A stretch of DNA of 64,000 nt from Puccinellia tenuiflora (Eukaryota > Streptophyta > Magnoliopsida > Poales > Poaceae). The notes beneath the pieces were generated by a model. It ran no database searches, was not told the DNA's origin, and saw nothing but the letters and a program-made list of their open reading frames with translations. Positions 21,681-33,500 of this stretch are shown here, in pieces; the first letter of the stretch is position 1; each line of letters starts with the position of its first letter. The translations under genes were made by a program, and so were the position numbers. The stretch covers positions 124,001 to 188,000 of the forward strand of contig QRDG01001825.1 of assembly GCA_012064385.1 (NCBI GenBank). The letters run 5' to 3'.

Positions 21681-24600
21681 GCTAGTGACATGGCTAGTCA
21701 CACGGCCCATGTTGCCCCAGTGATCATCATTCTTGTTGAATAGAGTGCCATCCTACTATTCAACATACTCAATAAGTGTAACCATGAATTCTCTACCAAT
21801 GCGAAATAATAAAAACCAAATATCTAGCACACATTATGAACACCCACATATGAAGAAAGACGGACAGTTGATGAAAATCCAAGAATCAGCCACCTCAGAA
21901 GGAAAGTTTTTCGGCCTTGAATGATGAGCAAAGTTGATTCAGCAACTTGGAATAGAGCCATGTACATAAAAACAGAGAAATGTGTGTTGTTGCCTTTGAG
22001 TGAACGATCTTGTCTAAAAACGAAATGTTCAACGAGTATACGTCTTCATCTCACTACCGGGACATTGCAGTCAATTATTCTGAGCAGGCCAAAAATATGC
22101 AACAGATAAATAACTAAAACCTAACACTTTTGTGGAACTATTCTAGCAAACAAAAGCTCTCAATGCAGTCATGGAACTCATACCATGTCATACTGTTCAT
22201 TGCCTGATCTTATAGCTCAAGATTTCAGTTTACATGTTACACTATTCGGTAGCATTGCTTGATAAGAAGAACTAACAGTAACATAAGCACTTAACATGTA
22301 GCACTATTAAAATCTAGATGATTAATTAAGACATGTCAGCAAGGCAGAGTGCAAAAACCGTCACCATTTCTTGGGCAACAAAAACCACAAGCTTTGGACA
22401 TGCCCTCATCATCAGCTAGCTCGTTATGGTACCTCTTTTGGGAGATTAATTCAGATCTCAGATCAAAGATAGGAGAGTAAACTGTAGTAGAGTTTTCAAA
22501 TTAGGAAAATTAAGGTATTATTGTCAATTTTTTCAAAATAGGAGAGAAATTTTTCAAGTAAATTTAAGGTTGATGTTGTCCCTGCTGCTAGAAAATTAGA
22601 GGTCCATAAGGATAAAAACAAACACCATCTCACACAAACCAACTACTAAATAGTGAGTTAATTCATCATGACATCACTGTCGCCTCCGAGTTGGTCATCT
22701 TTTCTTGTTGATGACAGCACTCTGTTCTTGCTCGCTGAAGCTTTTTCTTGAGTAGCTGAATCCTGACTACACGATGCCTTGCAGTCATCCTCAACCATTC
22801 CATGGAGCATGAACACTTGACTGGAAGGTTACGAGAGACCTCTTTTGTGTTTGAACCTGAACTACAAGACGTGATACAGTATAATGATACAACTAAGACA
22901 ATTGTATGTCAGTTTGCTGTCAACCTCGAACGTAATCGCTGAACTGTTCCCCAAGCATACTTGCAGAGTTGGGATATATGACTGAACATGTTCGTCTAGG
23001 AAGCCCTTCAATTTGCAGAATTGTGTTTGCTCGGCGATCATCGGCATGCAACCAGATACCACTGCCACGACTGAGGTACTCCAAACACACAAGAATTGCT
23101 CTGGTTCAGCCTTAATTGGAGAGTTGGAGGCGACATGGGTCTCTTGCGATTTTTCCTGACAGTCCCCGTGTTGTTATTGCCATGCTTGGGTGGGTGTGTA
23201 ATCAACAGCTAATTTCTTGCTATGTTTAATTTGGTTACAAAATGCATGTGCGAACAGTAGCTTAGCCTCCTTTACAAAGGGGGAAAAATGTCATTTCGTA
23301 TTCTATGACTAGAAATGAACAGTAGTTTTGCTCTCATATCTTGACCGATACATGACCTGGGAACCACGCAGTTGAACTGGTACATCAACGCTGGTGCCTC
23401 ATGAGTCCTATCAACTTGGGATGGTCTGGCAAAGCATGAAAATTTCAGTGTAGTACCACGATAACTGAACCAGTCCAGTGGAGTATTTGCTTCAGTCAAT
23501 GCAAACCAAAATTCAGTGGTTCTTGGGAGGTAACAACTTTGCTTCCTGTTAGTGGTGCACCTCACAAGGTTTCTACTTCACCAATGTGTATTACAGACAA
23601 GGAATTGGCAACATGACTGCATGAACATAACTTGATAGTATCATTTTAACTGAAGTAGTGAAGCATATATATACTTTCATTTACGTCTATAAATGAATCA
23701 GCACTTCTCCTGACAAAATAATGGTACTGCAAATCATAAATCCAAATACAGTGTTAGTACTGGTGATCCCAAAGGCAAGGCAAAATACCCACATTGCCTC
23801 TTAGAGTGGCCATTACAGAAAACAACCAGATAGTATACTGCAACAATCCAGAAATGAAAGCGAAAATAAACTACAGTTATTACTGCCCCAAGGGCAGAGC
23901 AACATCTGCAATCTCATACCGTCTACTTCAGCAAAATAACGTTCCAGGGAGAAGAAGGATCTTCAGCCTGTGATGCTCCTACCCAGTAGGTGCCCAGCCA
24001 TGCCTGCAACCACCATCTTGAGCATTGATAAGAGACAATAGTAACCAGTACAGTATTCTAAATTTCAGAGTTTGTGCATCTGCCTAAAATGCAGTGATTG
24101 AGCTTCATAGTTTGTGCATCTGCCTAAAGTTCAGTGGTCCCCTAAATTTCCACCCAACCAACAGGGGTCACAACGATTAAAAGGGATCACAAAAAGTACA
24201 CGTTGCAATTTCAGCCCAAAGGGTAACTGCGGATCTCCCAAATTTCCTTCCAACTAACAGTACATCATCCTGACTGAAAGCTACTTGAGAGAGAAATAAC
24301 TAACTATCCATATGAAATCTCAAAATTACAAGATATGCCCGTGTTTGTCACATGCACAAGCATCACGTGTCACCGGAACATCAGGAACTCGTCGCAGCAG
24401 AAATCACCTCGGGTACCTCAGTAAGTAGATATAATGCGGTGCATATCCAGCAGACACAGTCCTGTTGCCGAAACTCTGTCCGTGTAAAGAATGAGCGGCC
24501 ATGCATGCAGCCTCCTTTATCTTGGTATTCATTGTAGTCTTTACGGCTCCAACAATGCCAACGTCGCAACTTCATTTACATTCTGCAAATGGATCGGTAT

Positions 24601-24827
24601 GATCAGAATTTGACAGTAACATACAGCAAACGTGCATGTTGAACCGTTGCAGACCATAAGCATACATGGTAGAATCCAATTCATCAAGAATAACAAGAAG
24701 AGCTTATAAAGCGTGTTTTCCGATGAAAGGAACTACTACTTCTCAAACTTTATTGGAGCGTCAAGTAAAAGGTTGAAAAAGTCGCCCAGCAAAACACCTC
24801 TTCACAAAACTAATGAAACTGATGACA
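21681..24827. other. Intergenic DNA with possible exon scraps on the minus strand
   Basis: About 3.1 kb without a supported gene. On the minus strand there are weak exon-like pieces: an acceptor gcag followed by AWLGTYW near 24000, a short piece between a gcag acceptor and a gtaaag donor near 24545-24580 (NVNEVATLALLEP), and a hydrophilic tail ending in DSDVMMN near 22665-22800. They could be the 3' end of an unrecognised host gene, but no product can be named and chance is not excluded. Confidence 0.3.
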
Positions 24828-24849
24828 CATCACTACGGGAAAAACGGGC

Positions 24850-25200
24850 ACTGCCCGTGCAGCACTTCTTTACCGTGCGTCTACGCACGGCAAAGATGTC
24901 TTTGCCGTGCGGCCGTCGAGAAGGCGCACGGCAAAGGTAACACGCACGGCACATAACAACTACGACGCACGGCAAAGAAACCCGCTCGGCAAAGAGAAAA
25001 TTCAGCGCACGGCAAAGAAGTGGGGGACGGCAAAGTTATACTAAGGCGCACGGCGAAGGAAACACGCACGGTAAAGAAAAAAGAAGGCGCACGGCAAATG
25101 TACCACGCACGGCAAAAGAGCCTTTGCCGTGCGGGGAGAGCAGGCGCACGGCAAAGCAACCTTTGCCGTGCGTTTTTCCCTTTGCCGTGCGTCTTATGGC
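24850..25200. repeat. Left subterminal repeat block
   Basis: More than a dozen copies of TTTGCCGTGCG or its complement in both orientations, about 15-25 bp apart. In En/Spm elements such motifs are binding sites for the element's own DNA-binding protein. Confidence 0.85.
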
Positions 25201-25429
25201 ATTTTCTTCTTTTACTTCATTATTGCACTTAATTTAATACTTATATTTATTCTTTTAATATATGACAAGTACTACATCTTAAGACAATGTGTGTATACCC
25301 ATACTTTTGCATTATGACAAGTACTCTACGTCTTCAACCCCCCCCCCCCCCAACATATTAGGGTTTCGGAGCTAGCTGTGTTTCTGGCACGTGTTATCGC
25401 TCCGGAGGTCATTCCCCCCACCCCCCCGA

Positions 25430-25830
25430 AACGGCGGTCTGTGGGCAACGGCGATCTACCCCCTAGATTTCTCCGCGCGAGGTTCCACCAATGTACTTTT
25501 TCATAGGTTTAGGTTTGTTTAGGTATTATACACATGGAGAACCAGGCTTGGTTGGCACATTCTAGCCCCCGGTATAGCCGCAGCGGGACAGTTCAGCCTA
25601 CACGCGTCCAGAAATCTTCTAAGTGTTATGACCCGAACGTGAGGAAGGTCACACCGGGGATCTATGTCTTGCACCATTTGGTGAATCACACATTCCAACA
25701 CACTTCCACACATATCATTCAAAAACAACTTCGGAACGAAACAAGACGCCTGGAGAAAGAGGAACAACATATGAAGAAAACATAGGTGGGCACACACACA
25801 CACAACACTCAACATAGGTACTCAACATAG
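25430..25830 (+). repeat. Diverged upstream copy of the 352-bp unit
   Basis: Shares the order of the main array (cggcggtctgtgggc, tagatttctccgcgcgaggt, then gaggaaggtcacaccgggga and caccatttggtg) with many differences. Its reading frame 25534-25785 (83 residues) stays open, unlike the array copies. The frame is not recognised. Confidence 0.6.
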
Positions 25831-25867
25831 ATGAGAACACACACAGTACTCAACATAGGTACTCAAA

Positions 25868-26242
25868 CTAACTACGACCAGGTCCTAAGCCGCGCGGTGC
25901 TGAGCCGCGGACGCTCTGCTTCCAAAGAGCCGGAACCATGAGAGACTCGCTTGCGTCATAAGGATTCTGAAGTAGCGACCAACGCCTGCTACTTGGATTA
26001 TTGAACAAATACATGTAGCGAAGGACGTGCTCGTCCTCCTCCCTAATACGGCGACGTACCACCTCCTCGGGGGCCGGCGCTCTGAACACATTCCGTGGCC
26101 AATACCACCAAAGAAGATCCGGATCGACGATGCGACCTGGATCCCTCACCAAGGTCCCCGCCCCGGAAGGTAGCCTCTCCCAGTGCCAGCCCGGCGGATG
26201 CCAGTCCCGGACATCGCCATCCGGGTTGATCAAAAGGGGCAT
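25868..26242 (-). CDS. CACTA accessory ORF, 124 residues, unknown function
   Basis: An intact minus-strand frame from ATG 26242 to stop 25868. The sequence is Trp-, Arg- and Pro-rich (RDWHPPGWHWERLPSG, LLWWYWPRN, EEVVRRRIREEDEHV, NPYDASESLMVPALW). I recall this kind of small protein as a recurrent, unexplained passenger in grass genomes, but assign no function. It has its own promoter-like setting: a C-rich leader, a TATA-like cataaata near 26343-26350 on the minus strand about 100 bp upstream, then a minisatellite and an internal block of the element's motif. It faces away from the transposase genes. No signal peptide or membrane segment is seen. Confidence 0.55.
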   Translation of the reverse strand: MPLLINPDGDVRDWHPPGWHWERLPSGAGTLVRDPGRIVDPDLLWWYWPRNVFRAPAPEEVVRRRIREEDEHVLRYMYLFNNPSSRRWSLLQNPYDASESLMVPALWKQSVRGSAPRGLGPGRS

Positions 26243-26399
26243 CGGAAAGGCCGGCGCGGAGGAGAAGCAGCGCGTGGAGGAGAGACGGCGGCGCGTGGAG
26301 GAGGGCGACGGGTTGGCTCGAACCGGGGACGAGGTTGTGGGTATTTATGCCCAATTAGGAACAAGCACACGGATCGTGTGTTTCCTTCGAGCGTTTCGG

Positions 26400-26690
26400 A
26401 GCCGTTGGATCAGCTCACAAGCCCTCCAAAGAAACACACCCCTGATCCAACGGCTCACAAGCGCTGTAAAGAAACACACGATCCGTGTGCTTCCGATCAA
26501 ACGGCTCACAAGAGCTCGAACGAAACACAACTCTGATCCAACGGCTCACAAGCGCTCGAAGGAAACACACGATCCGTGTGCGCACAATCCAACAGCTCAC
26601 AAGCACTCGAAAGAAACACAACTCTGATCCAACGGCTCACAAGCGCTCGAAGGAAACACACGATCCGTGTGCTTCTTCCACCGCTTCCCG
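26400..26690 (+). repeat. Minisatellite of 40-51-bp units
   Basis: Repeats of gatccaacggctcacaag followed by cgctcgaaggaaacacac and gatccgtgtg; ggctcacaag occurs at 26452, 26503 and 26543 and again further on. Units lacking the gatccgtgtg part are about 40 bp. Each full unit contains the inverted repeat cacacgatccgtgtg. The same satellite, with the same right border, occurs in the other large CACTA at 58325-58590. Confidence 0.85.
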
Positions 26691-26822
26691 CCTTCGTCTG
26701 CCGTGCATCGCTTCTTTGCCATGCGTCGTCGCACGGCAAAGAAAACTTTGCCGTCCGGCAAAGAGACGACGCACGACAAAGATAGCGGCGCATGGCAAAG
26801 ATAGCGGACGACGCACGGCAAA
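26690..26822. repeat. Internal block of the CACTA subterminal motif (first)
   Basis: Several copies of TTTGCCGTGCG-type sequence and its complement between the minisatellite and the 352-bp array. Confidence 0.75.
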
Positions 26823-26826
26823 CGGT

Positions 26827-28315
26827 GGTCTGTGGGCCCCCGGCGGTCTACCCCCCTAGATTTCTCCGCGCGAGGTTCCACCAACATACTTTTTCATAGG
26901 TTTAGGTTTGTTTAGGCATTAGACAAATGGAAAACCAGGTGTGGTACCCTTTCGCACATTCTAGCCTCCGGTATACCCGCAGCGGGACACTTCAGCCCAC
27001 ACGTCCAGGAATCTTCTAAGTGTTATCGGCCGAAAGTGAGGAAGGTCACACCGGGGAGCTATGCCTTGCACCATTTGGTGGATCACACCTTCCAACACAC
27101 TACCACACATATCCTAGGCCCACATGCAAGTTTTGGTGGGATTCCGGTGCTCCGGAGCTCATACCCCCCGGAAACGGCGGTCTGTGGGCCCCCGGCGGTC
27201 TACCCCCCTAGATTTCTCCGCGCGAGGTTCCACCAACATACTTTTTCATAGGTTTAGGTTTGTTTAGGCATTAGACAAATGGAAAACCAGGTGTGGTACC
27301 CTTTCGCACATTCTAGCCTCCGGTATACCCGCAGCGGGACACTTCAGCCCACACGTCCAGGAATCTTCTAAGTGTTATCGGCCGAAAGTGAGGAAGGTCA
27401 CACCGGGGAGCTATGCCTTGCACCATTTGGTGGATCACACCTTCCAACACACTACCTACACATATCCTAGGCCCACATGCAAGTTTTGGTGGGATTCCGG
27501 TGCTCCGGAGCTCATACCCCCCGGAAACGGCGGTCTGTGGGCCCCCGGCGGTCTACCCCCCTAGATTTCTCCGCGCGAGGTTCCACCAACATACTTTTTC
27601 ATAGGTTTAGGTTTGTTTAGGCATTAGACAAAATGGAAAACCAGGTGTGGTACCCTTTCGCACATTCTAGCCTCCGGTATACCCGCAGCGGGACACTTCA
27701 GCCCACACGTCCAGGAATCTTCTAAGTGTTATCGGCCGAAAGTGAGAAAGGTCACACCGGGGAGCTATGCCTTGCACCATTTGGTGGATCACACCTTCCA
27801 ACACACTACCACACATATCCTAGGCCCACATGCAAGTTTTGGTGGGATTCCGGTGCTCCGGAGCTCATACCCCCCGGAAACGGCGGTCTGTGGGCCCCCG
27901 GCGGTCTACCCCCCTAGATTTCTTCGCGCGAGGTTCCACCAACATACTTTTTCATAGGTTTAGGTTTGTTTAGGCATTAGACAAATGGAAAACCAGGTGT
28001 GGTACCCTTTCGCACATTCTAGCCTCCGGTATACTCGCAGCGGGACACTTCAGCCCACACGTCGAGGAATCTTCTAAGTGTTATCGGCCGAAAGTGAGGA
28101 AGGTCACACCGGGGAGCTATGCCTTGCACCATTTGGTGGATCACACCTTCCAACACACTACCACACATATCCTAGGCCCACATGCAAGTTTTGGTGGGAT
28201 TCCGGTGCTCCGGAGCTCATACCCCCCGGAAACGGCGGTCTGTGGGCCCCCGGCGGTCTACGTACCCCCCTAGATTTCTCCGCGCGAGGTTCCACCAACA
28301 TACTTTTTCAGAGGT
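26827..28315 (+). repeat. 352-353-bp tandem array, four full units and a partial one
   Basis: Units begin at ggtctgtggg: 26827, 27179, 27532, 27885 and 28237 (the last partial). The copies are nearly identical, differing by single bases, so amplification is recent. Each contains stop codons in all long frames; repeated 63-71-residue ORFs are shadows. Confidence 0.93.
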
Positions 28316-28394
28316 GTTGCGGTACATCTTCGAGCAGATGGACAAACCGGGAAAGCGCAGGAAGGGGTCGATGAGCTAAATGTTGACCTAGCTA

Positions 28395-28590
28395 AAGTGC
28401 CGCTCTTTGCCGTGCGGGGGCGCACGGCAAAGGCGAAGGTGCACGACAAATAGGCTCTTTGCCGTGCGGGGGCGCACGGCAAAGGTTGAGGTGCACGGCA
28501 AATCGGCTCTTTGCCGTGCGCAAGCACACGGCAAAGAGCCTATTTGCCGTGCACCTCCATCTTTGCCGTGCGCCCCCGCACAGCAAAGAG
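28395..28590. repeat. Internal block of the CACTA subterminal motif (second)
   Basis: About eight copies of tttgccgtgc or its complement, arranged as opposed pairs around gggggc and gtgcacgg spacers. It lies directly upstream of the C-rich leader of the TNP2 gene. Confidence 0.8.
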
Positions 28591-28639
28591 CTGTCCCAAC
28601 CCTAACCCTTCACCCGCGCGCTCGATCTCCTATATCGAT

Positions 28640-29180
28640 CTAAATTTTCCCCTCGCGCGCGCGCCTCCCCTCCCCAGCTCTCGCACGCCGCCGTGCCCCC
28701 TCCTCCCCAGCTCGCACGCCGCCGCGCCCCCTGCCCCTGCTCGCCGCCCCCCGCCTCGCCGCTACCCCGCCGGCCTGCACCGCCCCGCCCGTGCCCCCCG
28801 CCGTCACCCCTGCCTCCCACCTCGCCCCTGCCTCGCGCCGCCACCGGCCCCCGCCGTCGCCCCCTGCCTCGCCGCCCCCTGCCTCGCCGCCCCCCGCCGT
28901 CGCCCCTGCCTCGCTGTCCCCGCCTCGCCCCTGCCTCACCGCTGCCCCCAGCCTCGCCGCACCCCGCCTCGCGCCGCCACCGGCCCCCTGCCTCGCCGCC
29001 CCCTGCCTCGCCGCCCCCCGCCGTCGCCCCTGCCTCGCCGTCCCCGCCTCGCCCCTTCCTCACCGCTGCCCCCAGCCTCGCCGCCCCCCGCCTCGCCCCT
29101 GCTCGTCTTGCTCGTCTCCGTAGCTCAAGGTCCTCCGTAAGTCCTCCTCCTCTCTCTCTCTCTCTCTCTCTCGACACCAA
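28640..29180 (+). promoter_or_regulatory. C-rich leader region with imperfect repeats and a CT tract
   Basis: Very C-rich DNA (ccgcc, cctgcctcgcc) with internal duplications of about 110 bp, ending in a long ctctctct run at 29151-29172. It is probably the promoter/5' leader of the TNP2 gene. Proline-rich open frames in it (up to 210 residues) are compositional. Confidence 0.45.
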
Positions 29181-30217
29181 GGTGACACCAGTGGCGGAGC
29201 TTGAAGTAAATTGATGAAAAAATTCACAATGCAATGAAGTATAGATTCTATACTAAGTAAGAATTTGGGGAAATAAAGAAGATAATCTGGGCAAGGTAAA
29301 TTGGAGAGGTCGAAGGGGATCGATTTGGTTGCAGCGTCTGCTACCGGCTGCTAGAACTCATGCCGATACCGTGCCTGCAGGCAGTGGCAACCCCCTGTTC
29401 GACCTTGGCTGCCGGCGGATCTAACGAGGCTAAATCTAACGAGGTGCCCTCACGGCCATGTATTAGATAAATTGCCATTGCCTACTTGATCCGGTGTACT
29501 ACTGTAGTCTGTAGATTAGATAAATTCCATTGACATGCGTTGATAGGTTGAAATCAACAATTAGACGATCAATTTATATTCTCCGTAGTTTGTTTTGCAG
29601 GTAATAGCTCAACATATCATGTATATTGTTCTTGTGGGCTAGCTATGACAGAGAACAAACTACAAGCACGTATCTAACAATGCTATTGTGTAGATGATCC
29701 TTTCATGGACATATCAAATTTAGGGGTATTATAGACATCTCACCACTCAAGATGATAAATAAACTAGAAGTGTAGAAGCTCAAAAGAAGTCTCCAAACAA
29801 TTTCTAGTAGCTTCTCCCCACCGCAGTTTCCACTAACCGAAATTCCATTTAATTTTGATTACCTTGTTCCCCCTTGTTAAATCAACATTTAATTTTTCAG
29901 GTGATGTTTCGGGGTGGAGACGGCCGGGGCCGACGTTGTCGGGCTGTTTGAGGAGCGTTGCTCAGAGGGACCGTTTTTCCAGAGGGTCGTTGGTCTTCTT
30001 CGCCGGCCGTCGATCACGCTTCGAGGGTGAGAATCCGTTCGCCTCTTTTGTACCTAGGTTTTATTTTTGTGTCTAGATCACCAAGTATGTCGCGTTACCT
30101 AGGCGTCACTTCCCGGTCGTAAGGGTTACGCGGATAAATATGCATTAGTGGTCTCGCATATTATGAACCGTAACTCTTACGACATTTATCGGGACAGCCG
30201 GTGGATGCGTAGTTGGG
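29181..30217. other. Region between leader and hairpin
   Basis: No gene recognised; probably 5' untranslated or intron sequence of the TNP2 gene. A short frame at 29855-30076 is unremarkable. Confidence 0.4.
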
Positions 30218-30386
30218 TACGTTCTCCCCGCTCTACCTCGATCCGAGACAGGATTTCGGCAGCGCCTCCTCGTTGTTCTCCGGATGCACATCCCTCTCGG
30301 CTTTTTGCCGAGACGTGTATCGGGAGAGCAGCGGGGAGGTGCTGCCGAAATTCTGTCTCGGGTCGGGGTAGAGCAGGGAGGACGTA
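30218..30386. repeat. Long imperfect inverted repeat (hairpin) upstream of TNP2
   Basis: Two arms of about 80 bases pair around the loop ctcggctttttgccgag (30296-30312). The left arm has ctctacctcgatccgagaca and atttcggcagcgcctcc; the right arm has the complement with a few mismatches. It lies 140 bp before the transposase start. Confidence 0.85.
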
Positions 30387-30528
30387 CTCAATCTACGGAT
30401 CCGGCGGCTGCTAGGAGCCCACCTAGTAGAGATGTAGGTTGATGCATGCGTAAAAAAATTAAAATATGATGCATTTAATTCCTATTTATATAAATGCTAT
30501 GTTTGTCTGTTTTGGTGCTAAATAGAGG

Positions 30529-33500
30529 ATGGATAATCGTGACTGGATGTACGATGGCAGAATCAGTCCGTGGAACTATACCGATGAATGGCTAGAAAAG
30601 ACAGAGCAGTTCATGAACAGTGCGTTTGACATCCGTAGCAAACCCAGAACAGTTTTCTACCCTTGTAGTAAGTGCGATAATGAAAAGCCACAGGACAAGG
30701 AAACTCTGAGTAGTCACCTGCTCAAGTTTGGGTTCACACCGTCCTACAAGATTTGGACTTTCCATGGAGAAAAGGCCAAAAAACGTGCTAGGAAGGAGGT
30801 GCGGCAGATTCGGCATATTCATCCTAGGGGAGAATATGATACTGGGTTTGATAGGTGCTTAGAAAACTTGGCTAATGCTAATATGCCTGAAAGCCCTCAT
30901 GTAGAGGCGGAGACATCTCAGGATGCAGAGACACGTGAGGAGCCGGAGGAAAACACAAGGCAATATTATGAGGCTTTGTTTGCTTCGCAGAAACCCCTAC
31001 ACGAAAATACAGATGTTACCCAACTAGATGATATAGCTCGCCTTATGGCCTTCAAGTGCCGCAGGAACTTGTGTAGAGATGGGTTTGATGAGCTTCTGGT
31101 CGTCATTGGCAGCATTCTGCCGAAAGGGCACCTCTTGCCGCAAAACTTTTACTATTCGACCAAATTGCTCAGTGACCTTAAGATGTCATCTCAGCAGATA
31201 CACGCTTGTCCAAAGGGATGCATGCTATTCAGAGGGGAGCATGCTGACACAAAATATTGCATCAAATGCAAATCCTCTAGGTACTTTGAGGTTGACACTA
31301 ATGGTGATGGTCAGAAGAGGCAGACCACGATTGCCAAGAATATCCTCCGGTATCTTCCAGTCCTGCCGAGGATCTAGCGGCTCTTCATGACCGAGGATAC
31401 TGCCCAGCAGATGAGGTGGGCCATAGAAGGAAACAGATACACTGACAAGATGATACATCCGTCGGATGGTAGTGCATGGAAGAACTTTGTCAAGAAGTAT
31501 CCACTAAAAGCCGGTGACTCGAGGAGCGTAGCAGTTGCGATATCAACCGATGGGTTCAATCCATATGGTATGTCGGCTGCAGTATACAGTTGTTGGCCAG
31601 TGTTTGTAATTCCCCTGAACCTCCCCCCTGGCGTCTGCATGAGATCAGAAAATATGTTTGTGTCGATGATAATCCCAAGGCCGAAATACCCGGGTAAAAA
31701 CATGAATGTGTACCTGGAACCGCTGGTGGATGATTTGCTTCGTGGCTGGGAAGGTCGTGGGATCCGAACATATGATGCATCAAAGAAGGAGTACTTCGAT
31801 ATGTATGTCTGGTACCACACCTCACTGCATGACCTGCCAGCACGTGCCTTGTTCTGCGGGTGGTGTACACATGGGAAGTGGCCTTGCCCAGTGTGCAGGC
31901 AGGCTGTGCTTTTCTTCTGGCTGGACAAGGGAGGCAAGTATTCCTGCTTTGATGAAGCTCGACAGTTCCTTGAGCAGAATCATCAGTACAGGAGTGATGT
32001 AAAGAGTTTCAAGAAAGGCCGTGTTGTCCATGACCCGAGGCCAATTCCGAAGACCGGAAAGGAAATCAAGGCCGAGTTAGAAGCTCTCCAGCCTAAGCCC
32101 GATGGGAATGGTTTCTTGGGATATGGGGAGACACACCAATGGACCCACAAGCCGTGCTTATGGAAGCTCCCTTACTTTGAGGATCTCGAGCTCCCGCATA
32201 ACATTGATACAATGCACACCGAGAAGAATATCAGTGATGCATGTTGGAGCACCATCATGGACACTGAGAAGACGAAGGATAACATAAAGGCTTGACTTGA
32301 TCAAGAAAAATTGTGTGATAGACCAAAGTTGAACATGCAGCCACCTCATGGTGCGAAAAAAACGTGGACTAAGCGACAAGCTCCGTTCTCCCTCACAAAG
32401 GCCCAAAAAAGGGAGGTCTTCCATTGGATGAAGCACTGTTTGTTTTTCCCTGATGGGTTCGCAGCCAACTGGATGAGGGGTGTGAACATGGAAACGTTGC
32501 GAGTACAAGGACTCAAGAGTCATGACTACCACGTATGGCTTGAGCGGATAATGCCGGTGATGATTCGAGGCTATGTCCCTGAGCAGATTTGGCGAGTGCT
32601 GTCGAGGTTGAGCTTTTTCTTCCGCCAGATTTGTGCTAAGGAGTTAGACACTAAAGTGATTGAGAAGCTAGATAAAGATGCACCCAAGTTGCTTTGCGAT
32701 CTTGAGAGGATCTTTCCTCCAGGGTTCTTTAATCCGATGCAACATATGATCTTGCACCTCGCGGATGAGTGTTTAAAGGGGGGGCCGAATTGGGGTCGTT
32801 GGCAGTATCCGCCCGAGAGAGAAACACAAAGGCTTCGTAAAATGACAGGCAATAAATGCAAGATCGAAGCATCCATAGCCGAGGCAGTCCTTAACGTGGA
32901 GGTGGCGAACTTCACCACTAAGCACTATGATCCGAACATTCCCACAAAGCACAACCCGGTCCTCCGATATAATGCCGCCAACACTGAAGATGTACCCAAG
33001 CTCAGCATCTTCATAGGGCTTGGTGGCAAGTCAAGTGGTCTGAAGACGTACAAGACGAATATACATGAGCGGACCTTGATCCACTCGTATGTCTTGAACA
33101 CCATGGTGGAAGTGAAGCCATACATCCAGTAAGTGCTAACCATTTAGTTATTCCCAAACATTCACTCGTATGTTCGTAGCTAACTCTTCCTCTTTTCATT
33201 GGTATAGAACATTCACGGCTAAATATTGGAAGTACCAAAGGGAGCCTACCCCGGAAGAATCCAAACATATTTTCGAAAAGGGCGGCGGTCTCGGTTTCAG
33301 TAGCTGGTTCTGTGGTTTGGTACTATTCTATCCAAATTTGCTTGCACTGCCGACATTTATTGGTCATTTCTCGTTCTAAGCTTCTCGTGCTAAACTTGTA
33401 GGCAAGAACTGACAAAGAGATGAAGCCCGAGCTAAGAAAAATTGCTAGGGGCTTTAACCATTCCGTCGACATGTTCAATTCTTATGACGTGAACGGGTAT

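Noticed and set aside
26400..26690. CRISPR-like regular repeats
   Set aside because: The repeats are continuous without unique spacers, there are no cas genes and the DNA is from a plant.
28511..29234. Long proline-, alanine- and glycine-rich frames on both strands
   Set aside because: C-rich repeats suppress stops in every frame; no conserved motif and frames exist on both strands.
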